Shown here piece after piece: positions 20,360 through 32,337 of a DNA stretch of 37,174 bases (its first letter is position 1; the number at the start of each line of letters is the position of its first letter). Under the pieces are notes generated by a model. It saw only the letters and a list, made by a program, of their open reading frames with translations, did not search any database and was not told where the DNA came from. Both the position numbers and the translations under genes were made by a program. The stretch lies in NCBI GenBank assembly GCA_003254885.1, contig QANT01006161.1, forward strand, positions 1 to 37,174, read 5' to 3'. This DNA comes from Purshia tridentata (Eukaryota > Streptophyta > Magnoliopsida > Rosales > Rosaceae).

Positions 20360-23300
20360 TCACTGCAATGACAGCTTCGCAAGGGTCAAGGCTAATACCT
20401 TGACCCCATTAGATATGTCCTGAATGGAGGAATATTCTTCAGGCTTGTGGCTGTAGCCTGCAAAAACCAAATGGATGTAACTATACACTAGCCTTGCATT
20501 CATCTCATGCAAAATTTCTCATAATTGCATGGCACACGCTTTATACAGTTAAAATTATTCATCTGCTTTTTAATCTCATAATTTAGATTAAAGATTAACA
20601 TCCTTATTTGGAATGTTTCATTTAAATAAAAACACTGTCAGTTGACTGAAAGAAGAGAGAAAAGTCTACCTTTGTAACATGGAATGAATAGCATACCCAT
20701 TGGAGATACCCTGCAAGAATGTAAAAATATATTATCAGAATCTAGTTGCGGTAAAAAAGAACTATGGCATTCTCTTCACTCTCTGAATCTTCTCACATTA
20801 GGTAGGTTGTAGAGCTATTTTAAAATTTTATAGCATCCTAAAGAGCTCAATTGGGATGACCATCTGACAAAACATTGTATGAAGATAGTCTAATATAATA
20901 CGACAAATCTCGAAATCTTATCCCTAAGATTTTCAGTATGCAAGCCTTGTGTACTTAAAAAGGTGGAACTTCCAGAGGCTCTCTCTCTCTTACCTGGCCA
21001 TGAACAGTGAATCATGGTAAGCTCGGCTAATCATCAACTTGTGAGTTAAGTTTAGCTCTTTTGATGAAGCTTCCATTGCCTCAATTATTGATTTCTCAGA
21101 AAGTGCCGGCGGATCCTGATTTATGATTTTGAATTCTGATAGACTGACCCCACGATTTTTGGCTATAGTAACTGCAGATTGATGGATTTTCTCAATTACA
21201 ATGTTTCTTCGCTCTTCATCGATGTCTCTTGTGTCTGCAAAATGAAAAATATAATATAAACAAAATTTTAGAAATACATATAAACACATCAAAAAGATTA
21301 ATATCCACATTGCTCAAATTATTGTAGGCAAAAAAAACTTGGTATAAATTTGAATGTTGTACTGGAGAAGTTATTGACAGAAAGCATACCAATTTCCAGA
21401 TGTGATTTGCTTGGGATGCTGTTGATGGCTCCAGGATGTAGCTCCAGAATGCCTTGTACAAAATTAATTATTAATTTAACAAAAATAGCCAGAACGAGAG
21501 AGTTAAAAAGTTCAGCAGCTTAGGTACGAAAGGAAACACAACTTACCAACTGTACCAACAGTATCAATAGATCCAGATTCTAATACATGTCTCTCAACAG
21601 CTAGCGCTAACTCTGCAGCTGCCAGTCCAGCATCATTTCTGGTCCAAATGATGCAGAAAACCAATTATGCTTTATGTTTGATGGAGCATCTAACATTAGA
21701 AAATATAATACTGCGGATGCAGCATCTAAAACTTGACTGTCACAGTAATTCTTGGAAGGGACTTAAATGAGCATAGAAGGGGAAAAAAGAAAAAGACAAA
21801 TTCTGAGATTTTGTAACTGCAATAAATAAAATGATTAGCATAATAAAAACCTGGAGTGAGAAAACTACACAGAACAAGGAATATCACATACCCAAAAATA
21901 ATTAGTTTAGCTACATGAATCATTTTCCAAACATTCTGGGGGAAATATCACAAAGACTGGGTAGCCAGTTCATATAATCCTGGACCTCTTTTAACAAGAA
22001 TGGTGTATTAGTTAATAAAGTCCTCTTACAGCCTGTGGAGACGAACAATCTACCTATTTGGCATTAGGACAGCACCCGCATGGCCTCCATTGCCTTGAAA
22101 ATCCACTTTAATACTTGCGGGGGCTGCAATGGCAGTTACTATGCCAATTGATATACCTGGATCAGAAAGCACACTGTGTTGACGGACATAAAATATCATG
22201 CCTAATGTTAGTAATATACGTGTAGGAAGGCCTACCTTCCTCCTCCAAAATGGGGCCCTGCTCAATATGCAATTCCAGAAAAGCAGAGTAGCTTCCTTTC
22301 TTTAAGAACACACTTGATAAATCATCTTGATTACTGGTGTATCCAGCAGATTGTACAGCGTCTAAGAAGGAGATATTTTGACCATCAACTGTTGTCTTCA
22401 GAGCTTCAACAAGTGCTTCACTCCCTGCCATTAAGCGGCTGCACATTTTTTAAATCACATAAGAGGAAACTCAAAATAGAATGGAATTAATAAAAATACA
22501 TCTCATTGTTGAAACGAACCCAAAATTAAAAATTTTAAAAGAAAAAGTTAGAAAAGTAACCGATACATTAGTACAGCTTATGGTGAGTGAAACTGTAAAG
22601 AGGTAGTGATCCTAACCTTCCCAGACAGCTGATTCCAAAGCGGGTAGGCTCTTCTGAGGTGAACAAGATAACTTCTAGTGATCGTTTAGGTTTGAACCCA
22701 GACCTGCCATGCAGCCAGGAGCATAACCACAAAGAGCAGAAACAACATTTCACCTATTAAACGATATGTTTCATATGGATGTTTTTCATTATCAAAACTT
22801 CCAAAAGGTTATAGTAATCTACTCAATATTCTCATTTCATTAGTATTTTATGTAGGGCATAACATGTTTTAGGCCTCTTCCTTGTCTCCCTCGCCAGAGA
22901 CTGCCAATGATTTGAGTTAAATTATTATAATTTGCATCATTAAGTTCTTGAAACAATAATTCAGACCTACAAGGTGATACATGAAAACCAAGAGACCATG
23001 AAACCATGTTGCTGTCACCAAATGTTATAATGTTTTTGGAAGGGGTAGGTCTTCCCATTCAGATGTGATCAACTCATTCTTACTAACAAATGTTGAACGG
23101 ATACATTATAGAGAGAATGTCTTCTCGTACCAAATCAAGCATGCTAAGGGTCCAGGCTTGCCCACATCAATTCAGATGGCAATTTATGTTCATACGTTTA
23201 AATTTTTAAACCTAAGGTGCATATAACATCAGTCAGGAAAGTTGCAAACCTTTTTAGTACATTGATGGCTTCTATAGCACCTAAAACACCCACAACCCCA

Positions 23301-25844
23301 TCATACTTTCCAGAGTATGGAATGGCATCAATGTGAGAACCGGTTGCAACTGCAGAAAGCTCTGGGTTAAAGCCTTCCCTGTATATAGGAAAGCAAGACA
23401 ACGAGCATGGTCAACGCAACTTAATAAACAACATGATATAAAGAACAATGTAACCAGATAAATAAGGCAAAATGCTAATATGAGCTCAAGTACTCATGAA
23501 ACAAACTATAAGATATTAGGTTCTCTTAAAAGTTATAGTTGTATGATATACGAGCAAATTGAGCAAAAACTCAGCCTTCTCGGTAAAGAGGACAAAATTC
23601 TTGCAAAGAAGCAGATTTTTTTAAGAACAAGAGAGACCAAATAAGTCGATAGAACTGTTTTCAGGTTATTTTATTTTTTTAGGGTTCTGAATTTCCCTAT
23701 TATCATTTTAAGCAAGCTAGAGATATTTCATCACAAAATCTGACAACTAATCAGTGTTGATTTAAAATATCCATCAAGATTTTATGTGCTTCAGCTAGTC
23801 TAAACCCCAATTGGACATGCATACCATGATGAACTAATTATGAAAAGTAACCAATATATACGCAGGCACGACAACAAATCTTTCAATACAATTTTAAATC
23901 TCAGCCACATGCTAACCCTGCTGTAAGGATAGATAACAGCTTACAGTTATGACGGCCTCAGAGGGTGGCATTCTTACAAGAAAAAGCATGCTCCTTTATG
24001 CTATCACTAAAGAAACAAATAGTTAATGGCCTAAAAGAAAAGAGAGAAACGTTACAGTACCCTTTTTAATATGCCTATATAAATTTCCTCTGTATTTTAC
24101 ATTATTTAACGTATAAATTAATGATTCCATCCATAAAGAGAGGCACCTATGTGACTGACACCCTCTTGGTAAGGGAATTCAGGACCTCATGTGGAATTGG
24201 AATTATCAAAATCCACAATCTACTGGATTTGACAACTTCCTACCTCATCTGGTGGAAGGAGGATTAAGTTGTTTTACAGATCAATTCTCTAGAAAGAAGC
24301 CATACTAATGCATACTAAAGGACTTAGTCGGAAAGACAAAAGGAATAAAATTGGTGCGACTGATGACATTACTTGAGGACTAAATCTCTGTATACATAAT
24401 CTCCTTAGATACATCAAACATGATGTCAACGACATAATGAACTTTATTAAATAAGATGTGCCAGTAAGCACACTTGATCATATCTTATCTAAATGGGCTA
24501 CAAGCACAAGAGTGAGGACAAAAACAGAAAAGTACTTCTTGACCTGACCCAAAGCAGTTGGGAATCAGGGTTTTCCAAGGTTTAATTAATATAATTGAAA
24601 ACCCACAAGTTTATAACCTTAAAATGCTAAAACGACAGAGAGCTGAGTATGACAAAAGTTAAAGTTTAGGATGTAGTGCACTCACCAACGACCAAATATG
24701 TTACCAACAGCATCCTCTCTAACAGAAAAACCAGAGAGTCCCATTAAGTTTTTGATGAATCTGCAGTTATACCCAAAAACAATATTAGAGACATAGTTAA
24801 GTTAAATCCCATCTCAACAAAATCTCAATATTTGGGTGCATAACCATATTTCTCAATGTGTTCTTATTCGTTATTCTGATCAGTGTTCAGAATTTAATTA
24901 TTCTGAGCAATATTCAACAAATTATTTCATGCTAGAGCAACCTTTCAATCTTATATAGTTGCTCCAACTTCAACATAAAGTTATATAACACAACCATGAG
25001 ATGCATTATACAAGTACCATCTTACATATCAATATATACACAAAACACCTATGTTACGGAATGCCGCAATCAAGCAAAGCTCAGTAACTAGGGCATGTCT
25101 ATAGTTACCCCACGAAATCTGAATGGATGCACTGAGATAACAGAGGAATTTATAACTTTTCAACGATATCATGCAAATTCTTATTATCAAGAGAGCAATG
25201 ACTGTCATTCCTAAATGGCTCCACTCACAGTGATAAACAATATACACATCATTTATTTACATACAACACCTTAGCCAATCTATGCCTATCATTCTCTCCT
25301 TGTTATTTACATTCAACACCTTATCCATTCACTAAAATGAGGAAAAAAAAAACTAATTCACACAATGATTGAAATTAAAGCTTAATTGAATTGAGACTGG
25401 CATACATACCTACGCGCCAATACATCCTTTTCACTGTACAAGATCCTGGTAACTGATGGGGCAGGTGTATCCGAGAAAGTTGAAAGTTCATCAATCTAAC
25501 AATCGAAAAATCCACAAAATTAGCTCACACATGAACTAAGGAACACACCCAAGTCTCTTGAACAGTTATATCAGACACTTAAATGAATCCCAATAAGCCA
25601 AAGTGAGTAATTGGACAAGCAGATAAGAACCAATTATATTTCGTACCTGTTTCTGTAAACTCTGAGTGTCAACGGATAGTGAAGAGACAGTGTTCTGAAA
25701 ATAGGAGTGTGGCTCGTGAATTGGGTAGCCTGAGAAATCCTCCATTGTTTTGGTTGTTGGGTCTTCATCATTGTGAGCTAAGATTGCAGGGAAGGAGCAG
25801 AGGAAAAGCAGGATAAGAGTTGAGTGAGAGACTTTCAGAGACAT
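20360..25844 (-). CDS. UAH: Ureidoglycolate amidohydrolase (UAH)
   Basis: Twelve minus-strand exons: 25844-25647, 25495-25410, 24760-24686, 23378-23250, 22703-22617, 22438-22236, 22156-22054, 21638-21547, 21452-21390, 21234-20994, 20710-20670, 20457-20360. They join in phase to 471 residues, close to the about 476 of Arabidopsis UAH. The enzyme hydrolyses ureidoglycolate to glyoxylate, CO2 and ammonia in the ER, ending purine and ureide breakdown. Residues 1-24 form a signal peptide. M20-family metal-site residues are visible: His135 and Asp146 (GSHIDAIPYSGKYDG), Glu180-Glu181 (FTSEEPTRFG), His249 (ELHIEQGP), His285 (GNGGHAGAVLMPNRND) and His419 (SRAYHDSLFMA). GGHAGAVLMPNRND and the end PCYKGYSHKPEEYSS favour UAH over allantoate amidohydrolase. 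All catalytic residues are intact. Intron 3 is the longest, about 1.3 kb. Confidence 0.95.
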
Positions 25845-26520
25845 GTTTTCTGGGTTTGTTACGCACAAGTCACAACGCTCTGCCTTGGTTAAAAGTAAGT
25901 TGATAACTGGAGATGGGGTTTGTAGAGCACGACTGCCTAGGTGCGTCCATCAATGTACCATGATATAGCATACTTAAGCATATAACCATGTGATCTGTCA
26001 CTGTCAGTGCTAATCTGACATTGGTTTTGTTTTGTTTTGGCCCTCTTGGGTACTTTTCTTTTGTTATATCATTGAGCTCATCGAGTCATCATAGTGACAC
26101 TGACAAGAATAGTATTATTGTTTGGAAACGAAAGTTGGTCTTTTTGGCAATTGGGCTAATTACAAACATCATCTCAGACTCTAATATATCTTCCGCACAA
26201 ATTTTTAACATTTTTAAAATTATTTATATTAAACACTTTACCTCAAAATCGTTAAAAAATCAATTGTACACCATAACTAAAAGTCTAAAATCAATTTCTC
26301 CATTAGTTACGGTGACATAAAAAAAGAAAGATCTGATTTGTTGTCGATTGATCGATTACCAGAATACTAGAATGAACACATTTTTAGAGTATGAGCCATT
26401 TTGTTTTCAGTAATTTTTTTTAAACCCCCTAACTACAAAATTTTTTTTCCTAGGTCTCCACCCATTTAGAAGCTCTCTCAAAACTCTATAAAACTTATAA
26501 TACTTTATTTATCTCTCTGA

Positions 26521-26590
26521 CGTGCGCGCTAACGCACGCTGACGCGCACGCTAACGCATGCGTTGACGCATGCATTGACACGCACTGAAA
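26521..26590. repeat. CGCA-rich minisatellite with palindromes
   Basis: Roughly 10-12-base units of the form ACGC(A/G)(C/T)GC(T/G)(A/T)(A/G) follow one another. A perfect 12-bp palindrome, AACGCATGCGTT, is at 26553-26564. It is strikingly CpG-rich against the AT-rich surroundings. Confidence 0.75.
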
Positions 26591-26743
26591 TTGAAATTGA
26601 ATCTTAAAAAACCAATTACATTAAAACTGAATTTAAAAAATACAATTACATTAACAAATAATTATAAATAATTACACCATTATTTTTCAACAAAGAAAAA
26701 AACTTGCAGGTGCATAAAAAAAAACAGTTGCACCTTAACTAAA

Positions 26744-26835
26744 CTTTCGCTAAACAAAAGTAACATCTTCGCTAAACAAAATAGTTATACCTTCGCTAAA
26801 AAAACACAATTATACAGTTTCACTAAAAAAACTTA
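26744..26835. repeat. Degenerate tandem repeat, about 25-bp unit
   Basis: Four successive segments with the core TTCGCTAAACAAAA or TTCACTAAAAAAAC, beginning near 26744, 26767, 26791 and 26816. Confidence 0.7.
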
Positions 26836-26965
26836 GGACAATAGAAAAAAAAAAGGTCAAAACTGAAAAATGATCTAAGGAACAAGATTATGATGAACTT
26901 TTTTTTTTTGGGTGAACAGAATTATGATGAACTTCATCATTGAGAAATGAACACCAAAAAACCAA

Positions 26966-27190
26966 CTAGGAAAGAATATTGTCTTCTGTTGAAGCATGAC
27001 ATCGTATGAGTACTAACCCAGCGTCCCTATGTTCACATAACCATTCAAACTTGCTGGGGCCTTCTCTTCCTCCAAAGTAATCACCAATTCCTCTGATGGT
27101 ACTGCATGCCTTCAACAACATCTCCAACAATTCGAACATTACTAACTGATGGAGGGGCTGCCACCATGAAACATGAATAGTTAATATCCC
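26966..27190 (-). pseudogene. Frameshifted fragment of AIR9 (A9 repeat)
   Basis: On the minus strand, PPSVSNVRIVGDVVEG is followed, in another frame, by STIRGIGDYFGGREGPSKFEWL. This order matches one A9 repeat of plant AIR9, a large microtubule-associated protein that marks the preprophase band. The frames are broken by an extra ATGC near 27104-27107, between the codons for VEG and STIRG. Similarity fades after EWLCEHRDAGLVLI. The fragment covers only about 60 residues of a protein of about 1,700, lies in transposon-like DNA and has no start or splice context, so it is a captured, non-functional piece. AIR9 was identified from memory of its repeat sequence. Confidence 0.68.
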
Positions 27191-27948
27191 TCGTAGCTCC
27201 GGTAGCTTGTCCTTGCCAGAATCAATGGATCGTCGGCGAGGGACCTCAGCTCTACCTAGACTCGATCTGGCGTCGACACTTGGTTTCACAGCAAGTTGAG
27301 GGCATGTGGAGGAAGAGGGAGAAGAGATGAGAAGATTAGGACCGGTCTCGTTGGCAACCGTTGCCGGATGATGGAGTACGCGCCGACGACTGTGCTCGGG
27401 AAGAGAGAAACTAGATGAGAGAGAGAGAGAGGGAGAAAGAGAAACCTTAATTTGAGTTTTGTGTAACCAACTAGTAATTGATAATAATGGGCATATTTGG
27501 AATATTGAAAAAAAAAAGGGTCAAAGCTAGTTAGGTATAATTGACTAGGGGATTTTGGAAGATTTTAAATTTATAACAGAGGGTTTTGAGAGATTTTAAT
27601 TTAAACTAGAGGTTTTAAGAGAACTTAGCTATAAATTAGAGGTTTATAGACATTTACATTTTTGTTTTCTTATTTACGTGGACTAAGATGTCATTTGGCC
27701 TTATAATAAATTAAAATTTGATTTACCAAATTCTTTTCTTATTTAAATTTTAAATTGTATAATAAGTTAATAACTGAAATTTTTTTTTTTTTTAACCGAG
27801 GAAGGTTTTTGATCCTTCCCCCGGTAAACAGAGAAATGGGAACCCACGGATTAAAAGAAGGCGGGAAGATCCCAAATCCAACATCAAGTCGTCCCTTTTC
27901 CTTATTCAGAGACTCAGCCTGTGAAGGAAGCTACAGCCTACTACAGAA

Positions 27949-30234
27949 ATGGAGACCCCCATCCCCAGACACACATGCTTGAAGCTCGAACCCAAAGACA
28001 CCCAACCCATCTTCGTGAAGGGCACGTGGTTCGACACCCACTTCAACCTCGCCATCACCGACGGCCTCAATGCCTGGATCTGCCACGCGTCCGAAGACGC
28101 CGTTAGAGAGCGCGCGGCCCAGTGGGACCAACCGCCGTCGGACTACGTGGCGTTGGCCGAGCGCTACTTAGGGTTTCAGGACCCCGACTCCGTCTACGGC
28201 TTCGCTGATGCCGGAGATGCCCAAAAAAGAGTGAGTCTTTTTTCTTTTTTTGCTCTCTCCATTTGCTGAGTAACTAAAAATAGAGACTTTATTATTATTT
28301 TTCTGGGAAATTATTATTCATAGTTATAATGGTTAATTGTTGATTATGTAATTGTGTAATGTCGTGCAGTTGTCATGGACTTTTGAGAAAGAAGGGACCA
28401 AGCTAGAATGGCGGTGGAAGTGTCAGCCATCGCCTAATAGTAAGCAAACCACAGCAGAAATATTGGATTTTCTCATGGATGCAAATGTTGGGCTGAGTGT
28501 AAGTTTCTGAATCATTGTTCTGCTTATTTCCTCCATTGTGTAAATTTCTTTTCTTGGTACTGAAGAAGTGTGTTTTATGAATATGGTCCGACTTTCAAGT
28601 GGTCTGTGTATTCTGTGATGGCTGCCAGACAGATGAGACTTAGTTGGAACCACCCAAATTAAAGTCACTGTGGAATTTTTGGAATTTGGCAGTCAATTTG
28701 AAGTTAGGATTAAGAATTTTAAGAATTGTTTGTTTCTGAAGGAATCCAGATGGGTCTCCTTCACTATGCACTAGTTATATATATAATACAAGAGTTTGGG
28801 TTAACCTTGTTATATAAAAGGGTATGAGGTTGTGTCCATTTGATGTATACTTACACTTGATTGTGGTGGGAGAAGGCAATGCTGCAATAGACAGAATTTT
28901 AGATTTCTGATATGCTGCTTTATTTTGTCTAGGAGCCGATTGCCTTTGTTGGAACTTGCATAAAATTTGGGATAATATCTGACTGACCACTCATTTGGAC
29001 AATGAAAAGCCAGTAAATACAATATGCTCCTTGTTTGGCTTACTTTTAAGAAGTAACTAATTGAAGCTCCTTCTGTTTGTAAATGTCTTGCATATTTGAG
29101 TCAGTATTATATTGGAGGTGCATGTGAGAGGATAACTTGTTTGCTTGTCTCATTCATTATGGTGTATGTATGTATGTATAGGAAGAAGTTGTGAGAAAAA
29201 CTCAATCTTATAAGAGGTTGAAAGTGGAAGCTGAGAAGTGTCTAGCACAGAGTGAAAAGATTACCAATGAGAAGATGGAATTTGAGTCTGCAATTTATGC
29301 AAAGGTGTAACCTTAAGTCTTTCATATCTCTATGATTTATTTGTTCGTTGAGAATATTTCTCTCTATGTTCTCTATATGTGCCTTTATTTTGTGAATGGA
29401 ACTTCAGACTTCTCCCACCATAAAATGCAGTTGATAACCACTTCATCCTAGGGTGTGTGGTGTTCAGATGATATACCCTTGTGAGACTTGATTTTTCATA
29501 TGAAGAATGTCCTGCAATGGTTTCAGAGTCTAGCATTTGTTGTCTTTGGTTTCTAGATGATTAATGATTAACACTTGTGAAACCCATAAGGCTGCATTTT
29601 GGTGCCATGGTGAAGATATATTGTTGAATTTTTGTCTGTCCAGTTTTTTATAATTAAGAAACTGGTTAGAAGATTGGATAAGTGCAGTTAAGAGTCTTTT
29701 TTATTCGCACAGTGGGATGGATAGGATAGCAAGGTACTAGTCGGTTTGGTTAAATATTCCAATATCCATTGGTTTGGCTAGATACCCCTTAGTTTTGAAC
29801 TTGTTAACCTGATCGTTCCAAATGTGTGTCTGAATTACAGTTTGCTCATGTGGTCACTTTAAGTGCTTTGAGTATTTGGCATTTAATTGACTGGAATTTG
29901 TTTTCTCTCTCAACTCAATCATCTAATAGAGAATTATCTTAGTGTTCTTTCTTTACTCCTTGACTGACTTTTCCTTTACTTCTTCTAGTTTCTTGGGGTC
30001 TTGAATTCAAAGAAAGCTAAACTAAGAGAGCTTCGAGATAAACTTTCAAAACAAGAAATTGCCAGGAAACTGCCACAAGAAGAGGAAGAGAGTACAGACC
30101 ACACTGAAACTTTTGTCAGTGATGATGAGAAAAGCGAGGAAGAATCTTTGAAAGATCTTCCTGCTACCTCCAAGGGTGTTTCAACAAATAGGTCTCGAGG
30201 TCGAAAGAGGGGTTTCTCACTTGGCGATTCATAA
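27949..30234 (+). CDS. XRCC4: DNA repair protein XRCC4
   Basis: Four exons (27949-28230, 28370-28498, 29182-29304, 29989-30234), all in phase 0, give 259 residues; Arabidopsis XRCC4 has about 264. XRCC4 forms a dimer that binds and stabilises DNA ligase IV and joins double-strand breaks by non-homologous end joining in the nucleus. The head domain (about 1-125) has the conserved plant features FVKGTWFDTHF, NAWICHASE, RAAQWDQPPSDYVALAERYL, LSWTFEKEGTKLEWRWK and ILDFLMDANVGLSEE. The coiled coil that binds LIG4 follows (about 138-195: RKTQSYKRLKVEAEKCLAQ, FESAIYAKFLGVLNSKKAKL). The tail is acidic and Ser-rich (DDEKSEEES) and ends in a basic RSRGRKRGFS patch, a plausible nuclear signal and phosphorylation region. 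Exon 1 is markedly more GC-rich than its surroundings. Confidence 0.95.
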
Positions 30235-31180
30235 TTTCAGCATGTTAATGCCGATACTCCTGCCCAGGATCTTACTATAAGTTTGTCTCTTAATATCCAT
30301 TTTGTATGTTATTGTGTATATTTTATTTTTCTCATAGTGTTGAGAGTTTCAGAGGTAATACACACTTTTGTAACTGCTACAGTGCTACCGAGAAATCAAA
30401 TGGGCATCTAGAGGTTTTTTGTTTCTGTTCTTACCCACCTGTTCCAAGTTTTAAATAGATTCAGTTTACTCACTGAACGCTCATCTTGATAATGCAGTAT
30501 ATTTATCTCAATCAATATCAGCCACTGGAAAAGGCAAAATAGCAAACATGGCCGCCACTATAAATGAAAGCTGAACTATAGTACAAATAACAACGGTCCT
30601 TTTGTGCATTTCCATGTATCAATACAAAATGAGATTCCATATATCAGTTCAAATGTTGTTACATAATTAGGCACCAAACCCCTCAGATTCATTCCGTCAA
30701 GGAACCTCAAAACCTCATCTATATCTTACAAACATATTGATAAAGAATGAAAATTGAGAATGCATTAACAGTGTTGAATTGCTTAGCATCGAATTGAAAA
30801 GTACTACAATACTTTCCCGTGTTTCATGGAATTAGCATGCATTACATAACAATTCTTTTCGAATAAAATTGGCAAGTGATTCAAGAGGTGCATGATGTAG
30901 GTTTTAGATTTAGAATTTTTTTTATTAATTAATTATCGTACATGAGTTTTGAATCAAAATTTATTCCAACAAAACAAAGACTAGTACCATTCCTAAACTA
31001 AATTAATTAGATTTAGAGTTTAATATGAACATGTCACACATTGCACATATTAATTATAATTAATCTTAAAAAATCAAAATTATTATTATTATTATTATTC
31101 CGTATCCATGAATCATGATGAAGAATAGTAGTCGTGTTTGGACTCTTTGACTTGACTAGGGTCTTCTTGGGAAGCACGCA
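30235..31180. other. XRCC4 3' flank and intergenic sequence
   Basis: About 200-300 bases after the XRCC4 stop are likely 3' UTR. The remainder is AT-rich with an ATT/TTA trinucleotide run (about 31080-31100) and no supportable gene. Confidence 0.5.
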
Positions 31181-31182
31181 GA

Positions 31183-31210
31183 CACGTGAAGCATCTTTTT
31201 GCCTATAAGT
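31183..31210 (+). promoter_or_regulatory. G-box and TATA box of MIR7122
   Basis: CACGTG (31183-31188) is followed by TATAAGT (31204-31210), about 90-100 bases before the MIR7122 hairpin. This would set transcription near 31235. TTGAC W-box cores lie just upstream (about 31147-31155). The functions are inferred from motif and position. Confidence 0.5.
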
Positions 31211-31296
31211 ACCCACATCACCAACCATTCCTTTCATAGTAAGATCCGTCCCGCCTTTCAGCCTCTTACGGCGGTACCCACTTCTCATGGTGTCTA

Positions 31297-31424
31297 GGGT
31301 CCATTCCATTTGTTTATACAGAGGAATCACGGTCGAGAAAAAGAGGCTGATATGTAGAAACTTCTCTTATCTCAGACTGACTCTCACTACCGTGTTTCTC
31401 TGTATAAGGAGATGAACTGGACCC
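31297..31424 (+). ncRNA. MIR7122: MIR7122 precursor hairpin
   Basis: The arms 31297-31335 and 31389-31424 are imperfect inverted copies (GGGTCCA... with ...TGGACCC, and TTATACAGAG with CTCTGTATAA). The 5' arm holds a 22-nt sequence at 31314-31335 that starts TTATACAGAG and ends AATCACGGTCG. This equals miR7122 of Rosaceae as I remember it, except for G instead of A at position 11. The star at 31389-31409 is 21 nt; pairing leaves 2-nt 3' overhangs and an unpaired T at mature position 14. A 22-nt guide from an asymmetric duplex is the form that triggers secondary phased siRNAs, and miR7122 is known to target PPR transcripts. A loop of about 50 bases separates the arms. Confidence 0.87.
31314..31335 (+). 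ncRNA. MIR7122: Mature miR7122-type 22-nt strand (5' arm)
   Basis: 22 nt with 5' U, matching the remembered family sequence at 21 of 22 positions; the difference is at position 11. The star is at 31389-31409. Confidence 0.82.
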
Positions 31425-31429
31425 CTCTA

Positions 31430-32335
31430 TGTGCATTCATTGATCTCTTTCGTTTTACACCAAATACTAGCTGTTTTGTACCCTGACGGTCCATTACTAT
31501 TGTTTTACATTGAGGACAGTGTGTTTCTCTGTGAAAAGAAGCAGATCTATTCTTTTTTGATAGCATGCATTATCTTTTTGGGGTACTTTTATGATAGCTT
31601 GGATCTGATTTCACTAACATCATTAACTGTGTTCTTTTTCTCTTGTTTGCCGATTTTCTGTTCCAATTTATGGTTCGTGTTTTTGAAGTTATGGAGTTAT
31701 GGGTATAGTTGTGCATAGATGTTTTAGATGATCCTGCTACCCAAAAACTTGCACAAGTCATTATTTTTACTATTAAATTTTCTTTTGGGTTTTGAGATTT
31801 TTATATTTTAAAGGCGCTGGCTTTGTATTGTTGTAGTTATTTCAACTCATATTTTCCTGATGGATAGGTGAAGGTCATCTTTTCTTTTCTTGTAGTTTTG
31901 CTCGCTCTTCTGCTTTTGTGTGCTTGTGTTTGGACTGAGGACTCAATGGGTTGGCAGGCTCTTTCTGGGTATGTGTAGATTTTGAGGATGTGTCATGGGC
32001 CTTTTGCTTGTATATTTTTGTCTGTGCTGGTCAGGTCTAGGGAATTGATACGTACTTGTAACTCAAAGCTGTTGTAGGGTGCGAGCAATTGGATTTAGAA
32101 TTTTAGATGCATGGTATTTCTTTGAAGAGCTTTTGCATTTATATTTGTGTGCTTTGTGGGGTTGGCATGATATTGGATATTATGCGTGTAATTGTAAATG
32201 ATTCTCAACTGTTATCCATCACTCAGATTGGATTTCGGACCCATCCATCAAGTAATTAGTCAAAGAAAGATTAAGAAAAACAGAGATTAGCACTTCGATT
32301 AGTCATTAGTCAAAAAGTGAACGGGAAAAGAACCA
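31430..32335. other. Region downstream of MIR7122, no gene seen
   Basis: T-rich sequence with no coding capacity or repeat structure that I can support. It may be the 3' part of the MIR7122 primary transcript. Confidence 0.4.
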
Positions 32336-32337
32336 AT

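Larger units (their letters stand above)
26421..27650. mobile_element. Putative Mutator-like element carrying an AIR9 fragment
   Basis: The two ends look like degenerate inverted repeats. The left end has TAAACCCCCTAACTA (26421-26435) and CTCTCAAAACTCTATAAAACTT. The reverse complement of the right end has TAAACCTCTAATTTATA and CTCTCAAAACCCTC. The right end also repeats GGTTTTGAGAG/GGTTTTAAGAG phrases. Inside are a CGCA-rich minisatellite, an AT-rich degenerate repeat with TTCGCTAAACAAAA, a captured gene fragment (see AIR9 pseudogene) and a GA-rich tract. Subterminal tandem repeats plus captured host exons are typical of Pack-MULEs. No 9-bp target duplication was found, so limits and family are tentative. 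Confidence 0.45.

Noticed and set aside
25842..25868. Eight-codon upstream extension of the UAH frame
   Set aside because: It begins at TTG; the ATG at 25844 gives a standard signal peptide and is the supported start.
30232..30300. TTTCAG directly after the XRCC4 stop codon, a possible acceptor for an alternative last exon
   Set aside because: The 259-residue reading has the family's usual length and a normal end, and no intron could be defined that would use this acceptor.
31034..31330. Minus-strand open frame of 98 codons with the segment LKGGTDLTMKGMVGDVGTYR
   Set aside because: It runs antisense across the MIR7122 promoter and hairpin arm, begins without a supported start context and ends in an Asn run from a trinucleotide repeat. 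The hairpin explains the sequence better.
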